This document shows, one piece after another, positions 60,452 through 64,000 of a stretch of 64,000 nt of DNA. The stretch lies in assembly GCF_900129835.1 (NCBI RefSeq), contig NZ_FQXA01000006.1:186001-250000 (forward strand), written 5' to 3'. The DNA is from Stutzerimonas xanthomarina DSM 18231. Lineage in GTDB: Bacteria; Pseudomonadota; Gammaproteobacteria; Pseudomonadales; Pseudomonadaceae. Numbering within the stretch: position 1 is the first letter of the stretch; every line of letters begins with the position of its first letter. A program made the position numbers and the translations under genes. Below the pieces are notes generated by a model. It was given only the letters and a program-made list of their open reading frames with translations, was not told the origin of the DNA and made no database searches.

Positions 60452-60613
60452 TCAGCGTTTTTTCGGCTTGGTCTTGGGCTTCTTCTTCGGTTTGCTCAAC
60501 GGCAGCACCTGCTCGAAGGCCTGGCGCATCTCGACAAGGCGCTTTTCCTTGATGTCGTGGATGCGTTTTTCACGTTCTGCACTGAAGTCGATCAGCTTTT
60601 CGTCACTGCTCAT
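60452..60613 (-). CDS. Small charged protein with Lys/Pro tail, coupled to alkB
   Basis: A 53-residue protein: MSSDEKLIDFSAEREKRIHD, then IKEKRLVEMRQAFEQVLPLS and the tail KPKKKPKTKPKKR. The first part is a charged helix; the tail is nucleic-acid-binding in character. ATG 60613 overlaps the AlkB stop by four bases (ATGA), so the gene is co-translated with alkB. This suggests a link to DNA or RNA, but no function is known. The frame is open upstream inside alkB; the ATG chosen gives the coherent protein. Confidence 0.75.
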   Translation of the reverse strand: MSSDEKLIDFSAEREKRIHDIKEKRLVEMRQAFEQVLPLSKPKKKPKTKPKKR

Positions 60614-61215
60614 AAGCTCGGCTCGTCGATGATCTGGCGGAAAGTCAGGTTGAGGCGCGGTGCGCGAACCTGTCGTGTTCTGGCGATCTGATGTTGCCAA
60701 TGATGCTGGGTGAGACCGCTCATGACCAGCAGCGATCCATGCTCGAGCGCGATGGAGTGCTCAATACGGCTGGTTCCCTTGCGGCGAAAATCAAAGCGCC
60801 GCGTGGCGCCAAGATTGAGCGAGACCACCAAGGGCTGTCGTCCCAGCTCGCGTTCGTCATCGCTGTGCCAGCCCATGGCGTCCTGTCCGTCGCGATAGTA
60901 GTTGAGCAAGACACCATTCAGGTGCTTGCCGACCTGCTGTTGTACCCGCTGGCGGATATCGGCCAGCAGTGGCGTCCAGGCAAGCGGTTCGTGAGTGAGA
61001 CCTGAATACCGGTAGCGCGCATCAGGATCGCCATACCAGGCGACCAGTCGCGGCACGGCGATGCTGCGGCCATAGAGTTTGATCTGTGGCTGGGACCAAG
61101 GTGTCTGCGCGGAAAGCTGCGAAAGCCATTGTTCAGCAAGGCCTGCATCAACCCATCGCGGGAAGTAGCGCAGATCTGCATCAGGCAGATCGATCAGCTC
61201 GCTGTCGTCTGACAT
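60610..61215 (-). CDS. alkB: AlkB-family 2-oxoglutarate/iron dioxygenase
   Basis: A 201-residue Fe(II)/2-oxoglutarate dioxygenase of the AlkB family that removes alkyl groups from DNA or RNA bases by oxidation. The iron ligands are in MGWHSDDERELG (His-x-Asp), with a later His in GLTQHHWQHQIAR. The 2-oxoglutarate-binding Arg is in RLNLTFRQI. The substrate-lid part is PWSQPQIKLYGRSIAVPRLV with the YSGLTHEP turn. The length and wording are closer to the ALKBH2/3-like bacterial group than to E. coli AlkB. No Ada site was sought. It is the middle gene of three. Confidence 0.92.
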   Translation of the reverse strand: MSDDSELIDLPDADLRYFPRWVDAGLAEQWLSQLSAQTPWSQPQIKLYGRSIAVPRLVAWYGDPDARYRYSGLTHEPLAWTPLLADIRQRVQQQVGKHLNGVLLNYYRDGQDAMGWHSDDERELGRQPLVVSLNLGATRRFDFRRKGTSRIEHSIALEHGSLLVMSGLTQHHWQHQIARTRQVRAPRLNLTFRQIIDEPSL

Positions 61216-61222
61216 AGACGGA

Positions 61223-61522
61223 TCAAACCTCGACATCCACCCACAGTCCCTGTCGCGGCAGTTCATCGAGGGCGGCCTGGTCCTCTTCGGCGGTTTCACC
61301 TTCGGCCAGCTCCTGGGCGGTGTAGCCACGACGACGTTGCCGCCTACGCTGCTCGTCGCGCAGCATCTGCTCAGCTTCCTGCGGGTGACGGCGATCAAGA
61401 CCCACCGAACTTTCGTTGGCGCTAGGCTGCACGGGCGTCACCGGCGCGATATCGGGCCGCGGTTTGACCACGCCCTGTTGCGCGGTGACCTGGACGGTAC
61501 CGGGTGGAATGACTGGCAGCAT
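61223..61522 (-). CDS. Conserved hypothetical, first gene of the alkB unit
   Basis: A 99-residue soluble protein starting MLPVIPPGTVQVTAQQGVVK. The first 40 residues are Pro/Val-rich and probably unstructured. The rest is charged and helical (HPQEAEQMLRDEQRRRQRRR, then GYTAQELAEGETAEEDQAAL). I recall a hypothetical of this size (PA3307) between the alkB-like and rapA genes of P. aeruginosa. It lies 7 bases before alkB, so the two are one operon. The function is unknown. Confidence 0.8.
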   Translation of the reverse strand: MLPVIPPGTVQVTAQQGVVKPRPDIAPVTPVQPSANESSVGLDRRHPQEAEQMLRDEQRRRQRRRGYTAQELAEGETAEEDQAALDELPRQGLWVDVEV

Positions 61523-61755
61523 CTTCGCTCTCCCCTGGCAGGCCGATCGCTTTCCTATCCCGGCTGGCGGGCCTGTACCGGTTGATCGGCGGATCTGCCG
61601 ACGACTTTAGCAGCAACGCTACACTGCCTGGGTGCGTTTCCGTGTAGTCACGGATGAACACGAGTGATGACAGGCTTGATCCAGTGCCATCTATCGTCGA
61701 TCTATGGGCAGTGTTCCGTTAATATAGCGGGCTTTTTTACAGCGGGAGGCAGGGC

Positions 61756-64000
<2,245 letters not shown>

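Overview
The window looks like chromosomal core DNA of a high-GC gammaproteobacterium of the Pseudomonas family, most likely the Pseudomonas stutzeri group (Stutzerimonas). Three things point there. Protein sequences match well-known Pseudomonas families (NdpA, MltF, FadD1/FadD2, PhaJ1, RapA, an OprP-type porin). Gene order from the KAS III gene (13.8-14.9 kb) and ankyrin gene through hrpA, fadD1, fadD2, phaJ1, alkB to rapA follows, as I recall it, the P. aeruginosa PA3286-PA3308 region with extra genes inserted. There is also a 36-residue CcoM gene, a cbb3 oxidase subunit first described in P. stutzeri. No rRNA, tRNA, CRISPR array, prophage or insertion sequence was seen.

Layout. 0-7.4 kb: a partial gene, an MFS transporter with a tiny coupled membrane protein, ndpA, uppP, a GST, a GIY-YIG protein, mltF and ybaK. 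7.4-13.6 kb: metE/metR with a shared control region, a FemAB-like acyltransferase and a phosphate-type porin behind a candidate Pho box. 13.8-22.9 kb: octanoyl-CoA-type KAS III, small hypotheticals, an ankyrin protein, a second MFS transporter, a decayed chemoreceptor, a hydrolase and a SLC13-type transporter. 23.0-28.7 kb: a six-gene envelope operon built around LpoB-, YcfL-, COG3014- and CsgG/FlgT-like proteins. 29-35 kb: small acidic proteins, a DUF445 protein, a nitrate/taurine-type ABC transporter and a HIT protein. 35-47 kb: an orphan ccoN with a small partner, a GST, DGPF/PhnB proteins, a Mut7-C protein with a 5' frameshift, a TauE permease, RNase Z, a Fur-boxed siderophore receptor, a pair of genes that have both lost their 5' ends, and RarD. 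47-64 kb: hrpA with an unusual hexanucleotide-repeat insertion, a secreted M28 aminopeptidase, a chemoreceptor, fadD1-fadD2-phaJ1, a PhrS/CcoM locus under an ANR-type promoter, alkB and the start of rapA.

How the genes work together. Fatty-acid use is well covered: two acyl-CoA synthetases, an (R)-specific enoyl-CoA hydratase and a KAS III that can divert beta-oxidation octanoyl-CoA to synthesis. Low-oxygen respiration is represented by the orphan CcoN and by CcoM/PhrS. Nutrient stress shows in the Pho box porin, the Fur-boxed receptor and MetR/MetE. The best candidate for an undescribed system is the envelope operon at 23.0-28.7 kb. The most informative small locus is the one at 60.06-60.31 kb, where an ANR-like site, a -10 element, a 36-codon frame and a strong terminator together define an RNA of about 200 nt.
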